Shown here piece by piece: positions 1-6,507 of a stretch of DNA of 41,829 nt (position 1 is its first letter; each line of letters begins with the position of its first letter). The position numbers and the translations under genes are program-made. Origin of the DNA: Ruminococcaceae bacterium UBA5905 (GTDB lineage Bacteria; Bacillota; Clostridia; Oscillospirales; Acutalibacteraceae). The notes beneath the pieces are model-generated. The model saw only the letters and a program-made list of their open reading frames with translations. It was not told the origin of the DNA and did no database searches. The stretch lies in contig DJEF01000048.1 of assembly GCA_002431285.1 (NCBI GenBank), forward strand, positions 37,002 through 78,830. The letters are read 5' to 3'.

Positions 1-689
1 TCTGCTCCCCCAACAACCCCACCGGCGCCGTATACAGCCGGGAAAAGCTGCAGGCATGGGTGGACTATGCCAACCGGCAGGGAGCGGTGATCATCTTCGA
101 CGCCGCCTATGAGGCGTTCATCGAGGACGAGACTCTCCCCCACAGCATCTTTGAGATCCCCGGCAGCCGCACCTGCGCCATGGAAATCTGCTCCCTGTCC
201 AAGACGGCGGGGTTCACGGGAATGCGCTGCGGCTATACGCTGATTCCCAAGGAACTGGTGCGGGACGGGATGTGCCTGCAAGCCATGTGGGTGCGCAACC
301 GCACCACCAAGACCAACGGCGTCTCCTACATCACCCAGCGGGCCGCCGAGGCGGTGTTCACCCCGGAGGGGCAGCGGCAAATTCATGAAAACATCCGGGT
401 GTATAAGCAAAACGCCCGGGTGCTGATGGCAGCGCTGGATCAGTGCGGCATCTGGTATTGCGGCGGTCAAAACGCCCCCTATGTCTGGATGCAGTGTCCG
501 GAGGGCATGGGCAGCTGGGAGTGCTTTGACCGGCTGCTGCATCAGGCGCAGATCGTCGGCACCCCCGGCGAGGGGTTCGGACAGTGCGGCAAGGGGTATT
601 TCCGGCTGTCCTCCTTCGGCGATACGGAGGAGACCCGGGAGGCCGCCCGCCGGATCGTGAAGCTATTCGGCAAAGGCGCACGGACGTAG
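1..689 (+). CDS. dapL: LL-diaminopimelate aminotransferase, 3' part
   Basis: This is the C-terminal part of a PLP-dependent class I/II aminotransferase; the 5' end lies outside the window and the reading frame is open from base 3. The visible protein starts with CSPNNPTG, the substrate/PLP-binding loop, followed by FDAAYEAFI (Asp that contacts the pyridine nitrogen) and SLSKTAGFTGMRCGY, which holds the PLP Schiff-base lysine. This combination is typical of DapL, which converts tetrahydrodipicolinate to LL-diaminopimelate in one step for lysine and peptidoglycan synthesis. The stop is TAG at 687-689. The aspartate-pathway genes hom and lysC lie further along but on the other strand, so they are not co-transcribed with it. 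Confidence 0.9.
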   Translation, partial: CSPNNPTGAVYSREKLQAWVDYANRQGAVIIFDAAYEAFIEDETLPHSIFEIPGSRTCAMEICSLSKTAGFTGMRCGYTLIPKELVRDGMCLQAMWVRNRTTKTNGVSYITQRAAEAVFTPEGQRQIHENIRVYKQNARVLMAALDQCGIWYCGGQNAPYVWMQCPEGMGSWECFDRLLHQAQIVGTPGEGFGQCGKGYFRLSSFGDTEETREAARRIVKLFGKGART

Positions 690-772
690 AGCCGGGCCCT
701 TTGCACGCCATCCCGGAGCGGAGCAGCCATTTCCCCGGCTTGCGCCGTCGGTTTTTCCCGGGAAAAAGACTG

Positions 773-965
773 CCTGAGCCACGTTTGCCGGAGCAAACGT
801 GGCTCGGGTAAAAACGATCGGGCAAAAGCGACCAGACAAAAGCTGTCCAGAAAAAAGTGCCCGAGCAAAGAGTGCTCGAGCAATCTTCGCTCGGGCGATC
901 TTTGCTTGGGCGGTCTCTGCTCGGGCAATCTCTGCTCGGGCGATCTTTGTTCGAGCAATCTTTAC
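773..965. repeat. Degenerate 15-bp tandem repeat array
   Basis: About 12 head-to-tail units of 14-15 bp, close to CTCGGGCRATCTTTG at the right end (about 870-965) and increasingly degenerate to the left. Because the unit is 15 bp, the array stays open in several frames and reads as pentapeptides: AIFAR/AIFAW on plus (GTG at 799 to 1047) and IARAK/IARAE on minus (ATG at 974 to 663). These resemble degenerate pentapeptide-repeat proteins, but neither frame has a ribosome binding site that I can defend. The left end carries a perfect 13-bp stem, 4-nt loop hairpin (776-805), and 752-767 is a 16-bp perfect palindrome. I call it a non-coding repeat or decayed pentapeptide gene. It fills most of the gap between dapL and the terminator at 975-1038. 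Confidence 0.7.
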
Positions 966-974
966 CCCCATCAC

Positions 975-1038
975 TCAAAACAAAAAACCATCCCGATGTT
1001 CTGTCGCGGTCAATTCCGCGGCAGACGTCGGGACGGTT
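975..1038 (-). terminator. Rho-independent terminator of the obgE-mrnC-yitT-prdX unit
   Basis: On the minus strand a long imperfect stem (arms at about 1020-1038 and 986-1008, both built around the CCGTCCCG/CGGGATGG complementarity) is followed by TTTTTTGTTTT. It lies 20 bp after the stop of the prdX-like gene. Confidence 0.8.
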
Positions 1039-1058
1039 CGCATATAAGGGACGCGCGG

Positions 1059-1568
1059 TCATTCCCCGGCGCTGCGCACCGGGATGGACGCCATCTCCAC
1101 CGGGTTGCCGTGGGCGCGGATCAGCTCCATCAAATCGACCGCCTGCAGCCACACGGTGGCGGTATTCTCGTTGGGGTGCACACCGATGCGCCCCGGCGCG
1201 GCCCGAAAGTCCTCGTCCAGATACACCTGCACCTGTGCGCTCTCATCATTGAGCACCCCCAGTGGCGTCACCGAGCCGGGGGTCAGCGCCAGCTTCTCCC
1301 ACAGCTCCTGGGCGGTGGCAAAAGACAGCGGCCGCAGCCCCTGCGCCCGGCGGAAAGCCTTCAGATCCACCCGCTTATCTCCCCGAACGGAGATGAGATA
1401 ATAGTGCTGCTTTTTATCGTCCCGGACGAACAGGTTTTTGGCATCCGATTCCGGGTACGGCATCTCCACCCGGGACAACTCCTCCATGGTGAATACCGCC
1501 GGGTGCTCCGTCACCTCATAGGGGATGCGCCGCTCCGTCAGCAGCGTATAGATCTCCTGCTTATTCAT
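1059..1568 (-). CDS. prdX: YbaK/PrdX-type aminoacyl-tRNA deacylase
   Basis: A 169-aa single-domain YbaK/EbsC-fold protein. Such free-standing proteins hydrolyse misacylated tRNA (PrdX clears Ala-tRNA(Pro) in Clostridium) as a trans-editing factor in the cytoplasm. Visible hallmarks are the N-terminal IPYEVTEHPAVFTMEE, the core K-NLFVRDDKKQHYYLISVRG, the TPGSVTPLGVLND loop and the FRAAPGRIGVHPNENTATVWL C-terminal strand, all characteristic of the PrdX subgroup, and the length is typical. I start at the ATG at 1568 because homology begins there; an AAAGGA lies about 14 nt upstream, and the longer in-frame extension is low-complexity. The 147-bp gap to yitT contains a 9-bp inverted repeat (1613-1621/1627-1635). 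Exact substrate specificity cannot be read from sequence. Confidence 0.85.
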   Translation of the reverse strand: MNKQEIYTLLTERRIPYEVTEHPAVFTMEELSRVEMPYPESDAKNLFVRDDKKQHYYLISVRGDKRVDLKAFRRAQGLRPLSFATAQELWEKLALTPGSVTPLGVLNDESAQVQVYLDEDFRAAPGRIGVHPNENTATVWLQAVDLMELIRAHGNPVEMASIPVRSAGE

Positions 1569-1715
1569 AGCGAAATGATCCGTCCTTTCTCTCTGCCGGG
1601 GCCCCACCTGTCCAGGGCAGAAACCTTCTGCCCTGAGCAAAGCGCCGCCCGTCTGCCGCAGGCCGCAGCCGAAACTGCGGACAGAGCGGCATATTCCCGT
1701 CTCCGGCCGCACCGC

Positions 1716-2591
1716 TCAAGTGTTCTTTTCCGGCGGCAGCCAGCCGTCCCCCAGCACCTCATCGGAGCTGAGCATCATAAAGAATGCGCCGGGGTCCATC
1801 TCAAAGGTCATGCGCTTGAGCCGCACCACTTCCTCCCGGCTGACGGCGCACAGGATCATCTTCTGGGCATCTCCGGTATAGCCGCCGGTAGAATCCAGCA
1901 GCGTGACCCCCCGATCCAGCTCGTTCATGATCCGCTGGGTCAGCGCCGGCTGCTCCTTCGTGAGGATCATCGCCATCTTGCCCCGGCGGCCGCCATAGAC
2001 CACCCGATCCGTCACCATCGTGGACACCACGATGAACACGATGGCGTACAGAGGGCTTTCCAGCTGCCGGTACACCAGCGCCGACACCGCCACCACACAG
2101 CCGTCCACGATCAGCAGCAGCTGCCCGATGGGAATGTGGGGCCAGCGGCGCTCCAGCAGCCGCGCCAGCGTATCCGTGCCGCCGGTGGTGCCGCCCCGGG
2201 AGAGAATCAGTCCCAGCCCCAGCCCCGCCAGCGCTCCGCCGAAAAAGCAGGTGAGCATTTTTTCTCCGTGGAAAGCGGGCATAAACAGGATGAACACGTC
2301 GGTGAGCACCGACGAGATCACCAATCCCAGCAGCGTGCGGGCGAGAAACTCCCGCCCCAGGCGCACCCGCGCCACAAACAGCAGCGGCACATTCAGCACC
2401 AGCGTGGTCACGCCGATGGGGAACCGATTCCAGGCATAGTGGATCATGGTGGCGATACCCGTGAAGCCGCCGGGGGCGATATCGTTGGGCGCGGAAAACA
2501 CGGACACGCTCAGCGCATAGGCGATGCTGCCCAGGGTGATCACCAGCAGATCACCGGCCCACAGCCGCAAAGTCTCCCGTTTAGTCCCCAT
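1716..2591 (-). CDS. YitT family membrane protein (DUF161 + DUF2179)
   Basis: A 291-aa integral membrane protein of the YitT family. The N-terminal two thirds carry five or six hydrophobic segments, with the family signatures SVFSAPNDIAPGGFTGIA (near residue 30) and LSRGGTTGGTDTLARLL (near residue 130). The C-terminal soluble DUF2179 domain ends with KRMTFEMDPGAFFMMLSSDEVLGDG. The family is widespread in Firmicutes and its transport or sensing role is unresolved. The start overlaps the 3' end of mrnC by 11 bp, indicating translational coupling in the obgE-mrnC-yitT unit. Confidence 0.88.
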   Translation of the reverse strand: MGTKRETLRLWAGDLLVITLGSIAYALSVSVFSAPNDIAPGGFTGIATMIHYAWNRFPIGVTTLVLNVPLLFVARVRLGREFLARTLLGLVISSVLTDVFILFMPAFHGEKMLTCFFGGALAGLGLGLILSRGGTTGGTDTLARLLERRWPHIPIGQLLLIVDGCVVAVSALVYRQLESPLYAIVFIVVSTMVTDRVVYGGRRGKMAMILTKEQPALTQRIMNELDRGVTLLDSTGGYTGDAQKMILCAVSREEVVRLKRMTFEMDPGAFFMMLSSDEVLGDGWLPPEKNT

Positions 2592-2976
2592 TCGTCGGCG
2601 CCTCCTCCATACACAGTAAAAACAGCTCCCGCACCCGTTCCAGCTGCCCGGACAGATACAGGTAGCCGAACAGACTCTCCAGCCCGGTGGCCCGGTGGTA
2701 TTCCGCTCCGGTGCGGGCGGTGTGGGCGTTGCGTCCCCGCTTATAGACCGTTTCCTCCTCCGGCGTCAGCCGGGGCAGCAGCCGCTCCATGGCGGCGGAC
2801 TGGGCCTCCGCCCGCACGGCGTTGACCGCCAGATGGTGCAGATCGTTGACCGGGCGGTTCGCCATGGTCAGCAGCCGCTCCCGCACCAGCAGACTGTACA
2901 CCCCGTCCCCCACAAACGCCAGCGCCAGCGGGCTGAGGGTATGCACATCCACCTCTTTCGGATATAAGCGCTCCAT
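2581..2976 (-). CDS. mrnC: Mini-ribonuclease III
   Basis: A 131-aa RNase III catalytic domain without the dsRNA-binding domain, the size expected of MrnC, which matures the ends of 23S rRNA in Firmicutes. The signature LSPLALAFVGDGVYSLLVRERL near residue 15 holds the metal-binding Asp (D24), and KRGRNAHTARTGAEYHRATGLESLFGYLYLSG is the second conserved block, with the Glu of the active site in ESLFGYL. It sits 14 bp after obgE and overlaps yitT, so it is probably co-transcribed with both. Confidence 0.92.
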   Translation of the reverse strand: MERLYPKEVDVHTLSPLALAFVGDGVYSLLVRERLLTMANRPVNDLHHLAVNAVRAEAQSAAMERLLPRLTPEEETVYKRGRNAHTARTGAEYHRATGLESLFGYLYLSGQLERVRELFLLCMEEAPTNGD

Positions 2977-2990
2977 ACACGCCCCTCCCG

Positions 2991-4262
2991 TCAGTCGATA
3001 AAGTCAAATTCCAGATCGTAAATGGACACGGTATCCCCCTCGTGGCAGCCCGCCGCCTCCAGCGCGTCGATAACCCCGCCGGAGCGCAGCACCCGCTCGA
3101 AGTATTGCAGCCCCTCCTCATCGGAGAAGTCGATGCCCCGCATGATCTGCAGCAGCCAGGGGGCCGTGACCTCGTAGATGCCTTCCCGCTGGGTGACCTG
3201 CGTCTCCCGTCCGCCAAGGCTGTCCGCCGCCGGCAGGACCTCCGGCTCCGCCTCAAAGCGGCGGATGGGCGGCAGCTGGCTGAGCAGCGCGGCGCAGCGC
3301 TTCACCAGCTCGTCGGTGCCGTGGGCGATGGGCGCCATCAGCGGAAAATACTCGTATCCCCGCTCCCGCATGGCGGCGGCGAACCGCTCCAGCTGCTCCT
3401 CGGTGGCCAGATCGCACTTATTGCCCGCCACGATCATGGGTCGGGACGCCAGCTCCGGGTTAAAGCGCTCCAGCTCCCGGTTGATGGCATCGAAATCCTC
3501 CAGCGGATCCCGTCCTTCGCTGCCGGACACATCCACGATATGCACCAGCAGGCGGCACCGCTCCACATGGCGCAGGAACTCATGGCCCAGCCCCACGCCC
3601 TCGCTGGCGCCCTCGATCACGCCGGGAATGTCCGCCATCACGAAGGACACCCCCGCCATGGGGCGCACCACCCCCAGCACCGGGGTGATGGTGGTGAAAT
3701 GGTAGTTGGCGATCTCCGGCTTCGCCTCGCTGACCACGGAGATGAGGGTGGATTTGCCCACATTGGGGAACCCCACCAGCCCCACATCCGCCAGCAGCTT
3801 CAGCTCCAGCCGCAGAGAAAATTCCTCGCCCGGCACGCCGGGCTTGGCGAACCGGGGCACCTGCCGGGTGGCGGTGGCGAAATGGCTGTTGCCCCAGCCG
3901 CCCCGGCCGCCACGGGCCGCCACAAAGGGCTCGTCCGTGGACATATCCGCCATCAGCCGTCCGGTGTCGTTATCATAGATGAGGGTGCCCCGGGGCACCC
4001 GGATGATGCAGTCCGCCCCGCTTTTGCCGAAGCACCGCTTGGCACCGCCGTTGCCGCCGGGGGCCGCCGCATACTTGCGCTGATAGCGGAAGTCCGCCAG
4101 GGTGTTCAGCCCGTCGTCGGGCTGAAACACGATGCTGCCGCCCCGGCCGCCGTCGCCCCCGTCCGGGCCGCCCGCCGCCACGTATTTTTCCCGGTGGAAG
4201 GACACAGCGCCGTCGCCGCCGTTGCCTGCTTTCACCCGGATGATCGCTTTATCCACAAACAT
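2991..4262 (-). CDS. obgE: Obg GTPase, ribosome assembly and stress
   Basis: A 423-aa essential GTPase linked to 50S assembly. Domains in order: glycine-rich Obg fold (residues 1-158, starting MFVDKAIIRVKAGNGGDG), G domain with P-loop VGFPNVGKSTL, switch region DIPGVIEGASEGVGLGHEFLRH and NKCD specificity motif, then the C-terminal OCT domain (roughly 340-423) found in Firmicutes and actinobacteria. The start at 4262 is set by the family N-terminus and an AAGGAGG 9 nt upstream. The stretch between it and the rpmA terminator (4263-4532) is GC-rich with no convincing promoter, so obgE may rely on read-through from rplU-prp-rpmA or a promoter I cannot see. Confidence 0.95.
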   Translation of the reverse strand: MFVDKAIIRVKAGNGGDGAVSFHREKYVAAGGPDGGDGGRGGSIVFQPDDGLNTLADFRYQRKYAAAPGGNGGAKRCFGKSGADCIIRVPRGTLIYDNDTGRLMADMSTDEPFVAARGGRGGWGNSHFATATRQVPRFAKPGVPGEEFSLRLELKLLADVGLVGFPNVGKSTLISVVSEAKPEIANYHFTTITPVLGVVRPMAGVSFVMADIPGVIEGASEGVGLGHEFLRHVERCRLLVHIVDVSGSEGRDPLEDFDAINRELERFNPELASRPMIVAGNKCDLATEEQLERFAAAMRERGYEYFPLMAPIAHGTDELVKRCAALLSQLPPIRRFEAEPEVLPAADSLGGRETQVTQREGIYEVTAPWLLQIMRGIDFSDEEGLQYFERVLRSGGVIDALEAAGCHEGDTVSIYDLEFDFID

Positions 4263-4532
4263 GGACGTTTCCTCCTTGCTATGCCGAGTTTCCCCGGCGT
4301 GTATCCACGGCAGACCGGCCGCGTGTAGGTCGCCGCACAGGGTACCGGCCGCCAGTATGCGGCGCATATGCGCGCAACATGGGCGCGCTCCGCTGCCGGA
4401 TCGGGCTGCGGCCATCGAAACGGCGGCGGCCGATGCACACGCTTACTATGCGCCGCAAGCCGGGGGAAAATTCCCGCCGTCGATCTTCCTGCCGTCCAAA
4501 ATCCCGTCCTGCGCCAAACGCACGGAAATACA

Positions 4533-4567
4533 CGAAAAAAGCCCCGCCGGGATCCGGCGAGGCTTTT
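4533..4567 (-). terminator. Terminator after rpmA
   Basis: Minus-strand hairpin with arms AAGCCTCGCCGG and CCGGCGGGGCTT around a 4-nt loop, followed by TTTTTT; 7 bp after the rpmA stop. It separates rplU-prp-rpmA from obgE, fully or partly. Confidence 0.88.
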
Positions 4568-4573
4568 CATCGC

Positions 4574-4855
4574 TTACTGCTTGTCGTACACGCTGACACG
4601 CTTGCGATCCTTGCCCATACGCTCGAACCGCACCACACCGTCCGCTTTGGCGAACAGGGTATCGTCAGAACCGATGCCCACATTCGTGCCGGGATGGATA
4701 TGTGTGCCCCGCTGCCGCACCAGAATGTTACCGGCCAGCACAAACTGACCGTCCGCCCGCTTGACGCCGAGACGCTTGGACTCGGAATCACGGCCGTTCT
4801 TGGTGGAGCCAACGCCCTTTTTGTGAGCGAACAGCTGAATGTTCAAAGTTAACAT
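4574..4855 (-). CDS. rpmA: 50S ribosomal protein L27 with cleavable N-terminus
   Basis: A 93-aa L27, located near the peptidyl-transferase centre of the 50S subunit. The core [17 protein letters not shown] and the [19 protein letters not shown] block are diagnostic. The protein starts [14 protein letters not shown]: the extra LNIQLF ahead of AHKKG matches the Firmicutes-type extension that is removed after the Phe by the Prp protease, whose gene lies directly upstream (18 bp gap). It ends VSVYDKQ just before a strong terminator. Confidence 0.96.
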   Translation of the reverse strand: MLTLNIQLFAHKKGVGSTKNGRDSESKRLGVKRADGQFVLAGNILVRQRGTHIHPGTNVGIGSDDTLFAKADGVVRFERMGKDRKRVSVYDKQ

Positions 4856-4873
4856 AGCATTACACCTCCGTAT

Positions 4874-5188
4874 TCATTCGGTCGTATCCGCGGCGCTGAT
4901 ACACGCCGGATACTGGTCTTGCAGTGCCTGAATATGCAGCCGGAACCCGGACAAAAGCGCCTGCGCCGCCGCCGCATCCCCGGTCAGGGATACCTCCATG
5001 CTGCCCTCCCCCACGGAAATCTCCGCCGGGAGCCGCAGAATCTCGGTGAGCGTATTGGCGGTCATATAGGCGGCGGAGGAGACCGCCGCACACACGACGT
5101 CCTCACCAGCCGGCGCCGCATCCGCGTGGCCGGAAAGGGAAAACCCGGTGAGCTGCCCCTGCCGCATCCGGAATCGAACCCGGATCAT
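4874..5188 (-). CDS. prp: Ribosomal-processing cysteine protease Prp
   Basis: A 104-aa YsxB/Prp family protease, encoded between L21 and L27 as in most Firmicutes. The catalytic pair is visible as GHAD (His21) and DVVCAAVSSAAYMTAN (Cys33), the family spacing. It trims the N-terminal extension of L27, which is present here. It starts 3 bp after the rplU stop, with its ribosome binding site inside the end of rplU, so translation is tightly coupled. Confidence 0.93.
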   Translation of the reverse strand: MIRVRFRMRQGQLTGFSLSGHADAAPAGEDVVCAAVSSAAYMTANTLTEILRLPAEISVGEGSMEVSLTGDAAAAQALLSGFRLHIQALQDQYPACISAADTTE

Positions 5189-5191
5189 ATC

Positions 5192-5503
5192 TCAGGCGTT
5201 GATGGTGTCGATCTGCACCTTGGTATAGGGCTGCCGATGACCCAGCTTGCGGGAGCTGCCCTTTTTGGGCTTGTAGGTGAAGACCGTGATCTTCTTGCTC
5301 TTGCCGTTCTTCAGAACATGAGCGGTCACGGTGGCGCCGTCCACATAAGGAGCGCCCACCTTCAGCCCGGCATCGTCCTGCAGAGCGATCACCTTATCGA
5401 AGGTGACGGAGGCTTCCTCGGCTGCATCCAGCTTCTCAATGTACAGAGTGTCGCCATTCTGCACCTTGTACTGCTTGCCGCCGGTTTCAATAATCGCGTA
5501 CAT
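5192..5503 (-). CDS. rplU: 50S ribosomal protein L21
   Basis: A 103-aa L21 with the standard start [18 protein letters not shown] and C-terminal [21 protein letters not shown], which binds 23S rRNA. The ATG at 5503 is chosen from the family N-terminus; AAGGCAGGT lies upstream. It is the first gene of the rplU-prp-rpmA unit and follows a structured leader and a consensus promoter. Confidence 0.96.
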   Translation of the reverse strand: MYAIIETGGKQYKVQNGDTLYIEKLDAAEEASVTFDKVIALQDDAGLKVGAPYVDGATVTAHVLKNGKSKKITVFTYKPKKGSSRKLGHRQPYTKVQIDTINA

Positions 5504-5595
5504 AGGCGTACCTGCCTTTTCTTCAGACTCGCTGTGGATGGGCGGACGGAAACCGCCGCTTTTGCCCGCAAAAAGAGCGCCCGCCACACGCGGCA
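5504..5595 (-). promoter_or_regulatory. rplU 5' leader, probable L21 leader RNA
   Basis: About 90 nt lie between the promoter and the rplU start. On the minus strand this contains GC-rich complementary segments (for example GGCGGGCGCTC and AAGCGGCGGTTTCCGTCCGCC), suggesting folding. Firmicutes rplU genes often carry an autoregulatory L21 leader at this place; the position fits, but I cannot confirm the consensus structure by eye. Confidence 0.45.
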
Positions 5596-5601
5596 ACAGT
5601 C

Positions 5602-5630
5602 ATTGTAACACGAAATCTATGGCTTGTCAA
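5602..5630 (-). promoter_or_regulatory. Sigma-A promoter of rplU
   Basis: Minus strand TTGACA (5625-5630), 17-bp spacer, TACAAT (5602-5607): consensus -35 and a one-mismatch -10, with start expected near 5595. Confidence 0.88.
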
Positions 5631-5675
5631 CGGGTTTTTCGCATTTTTCTGCGATTTCATGGCGGTAAATACCAC

Positions 5676-5704
5676 TGGACAACCGGCCCGCGGTATGCTA
5701 CAAT
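5676..5704 (+). promoter_or_regulatory. Sigma-A promoter of the PAP2 gene
   Basis: TGGACA (5676-5681), 17-bp spacer, TACAAT (5699-5704) with an extended TGC before the -10. It is 36 bp ahead of the PAP2 start and divergent from the rplU promoter. Confidence 0.75.
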
Positions 5705-5739
5705 GAGTCCATCTGAAATCGCAGGAGGATTTGTGTGTC

Positions 5740-6411
5740 ATGACAGCTTTGACCCCTTTCGCCGCCTGGCTCAACACGATATTCGCCGGAATGGATGAGG
5801 CGGTGGCGCGTTTCGCCTTTTCGCTGCACACCGGCGCGGCCGGCGGGTTTTTTGACTGGTTCTTCCCGGCGGTGACGCTGCTGGGAAAAGCGGGGATCTT
5901 CTTTATCCTGTGCGGACTGGTGGCGCTGGCTTTCCGCCGCAGCCGGAAGATGGGCTTCACCATCCTGGCCGCCCTGCTGCTGGGGCTTCTGTTCACCAAT
6001 TTGGCGCTGAAAAACGCCATCGCCCGCCCCCGCCCCTATGCGGATGAGCTGAGCATTTTCTTCACCTGGTGGAAGGAGATCGGCAGCGGCGTGGAGCGCG
6101 AGATCTATTCCTTCCCCTCCGGCCACGCCACCGCCTCCTTTGCCGCCGCCACCGCCGTCTTCTGGTGCGGCAACAAGCGGTATAGCTGGACGGCCTATCT
6201 GCTGGCGGCGCTGGTGGGCTTCTCCCGCATCTATCTGATGGTGCATTATGCCTCCGATATCCTCGGCGGTATGCTGGTGGGCTTTGCCGCCGGGTCGCTG
6301 GCCTATTGGATCGTCACCGCCGTCTACCGCGCCGTCGCCCGGCGGCGGGGCCTCGCGGCCGATCCGCAGCCCGCAGAAACAGCCGCCAGCACCGCCGCAC
6401 AAACCGAATAA
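5740..6411 (+). CDS. PAP2 family membrane phosphatase
   Basis: A 223-aa membrane protein with all three PAP2 phosphatase motifs: K-NAIAR-PRP (KX6RP), YSFPSGHATAS (PSGH) and SRIYLMVHYASDILGG (SRX5HX3D), placed on the outer face between hydrophobic helices. Members dephosphorylate undecaprenyl diphosphate or other lipid phosphates, so a role in recycling the cell-wall lipid carrier is the leading inference. The ATG at 5740 is preferred over a TTG at 5731 because AGGAGG ends at 5728, a usable distance only from the ATG. The C-terminus has a short Ala/Pro-rich tail. It is monocistronic between its promoter and a bidirectional hairpin. Confidence 0.88.
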   Translation: MTALTPFAAWLNTIFAGMDEAVARFAFSLHTGAAGGFFDWFFPAVTLLGKAGIFFILCGLVALAFRRSRKMGFTILAALLLGLLFTNLALKNAIARPRPYADELSIFFTWWKEIGSGVEREIYSFPSGHATASFAAATAVFWCGNKRYSWTAYLLAALVGFSRIYLMVHYASDILGGMLVGFAAGSLAYWIVTAVYRAVARRRGLAADPQPAETAASTAAQTE

Positions 6412-6437
6412 CCTCCCCGCTCCCGCGTAAGACAGAA

Positions 6438-6474
6438 AACCGGCGCCGTACACGATATGTGTACAGCGCCGGTT
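6438..6474. terminator. Bidirectional hairpin terminator
   Basis: Arms AACCGGCGC and GCGCCGGTT with an inner GTACAC/GTGTAC stem. It lies between the convergent PAP2 and ABC permease genes; TTTTCTGTCTT follows on the minus strand, TTCTCTATCT on plus. Confidence 0.75.
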
Positions 6475-6507
6475 CTCTATCTATCCATCAAAGAAAGTTG
6501 AAATGGG

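Noticed and set aside
663..974. Minus-strand pentapeptide-like protein of 103 aa
   Set aside because: Only the repeat creates the frame; it starts beside the terminator of the upstream unit, ends antisense to dapL and lacks a ribosome binding site. Kept as a repeat instead.
358..1152. Long minus-strand reading frame over the dapL end and the repeats
   Set aside because: Antisense to dapL and rich in Arg/Pro/Ser from GC-rich repeats; no ribosome binding site or recognisable domain.
906..2825. 639-aa plus-strand reading frame
   Set aside because: Shadow of prdX, yitT and mrnC on the other strand; composition His/Gln/Arg/Pro-rich as expected for antisense of GC-rich genes.
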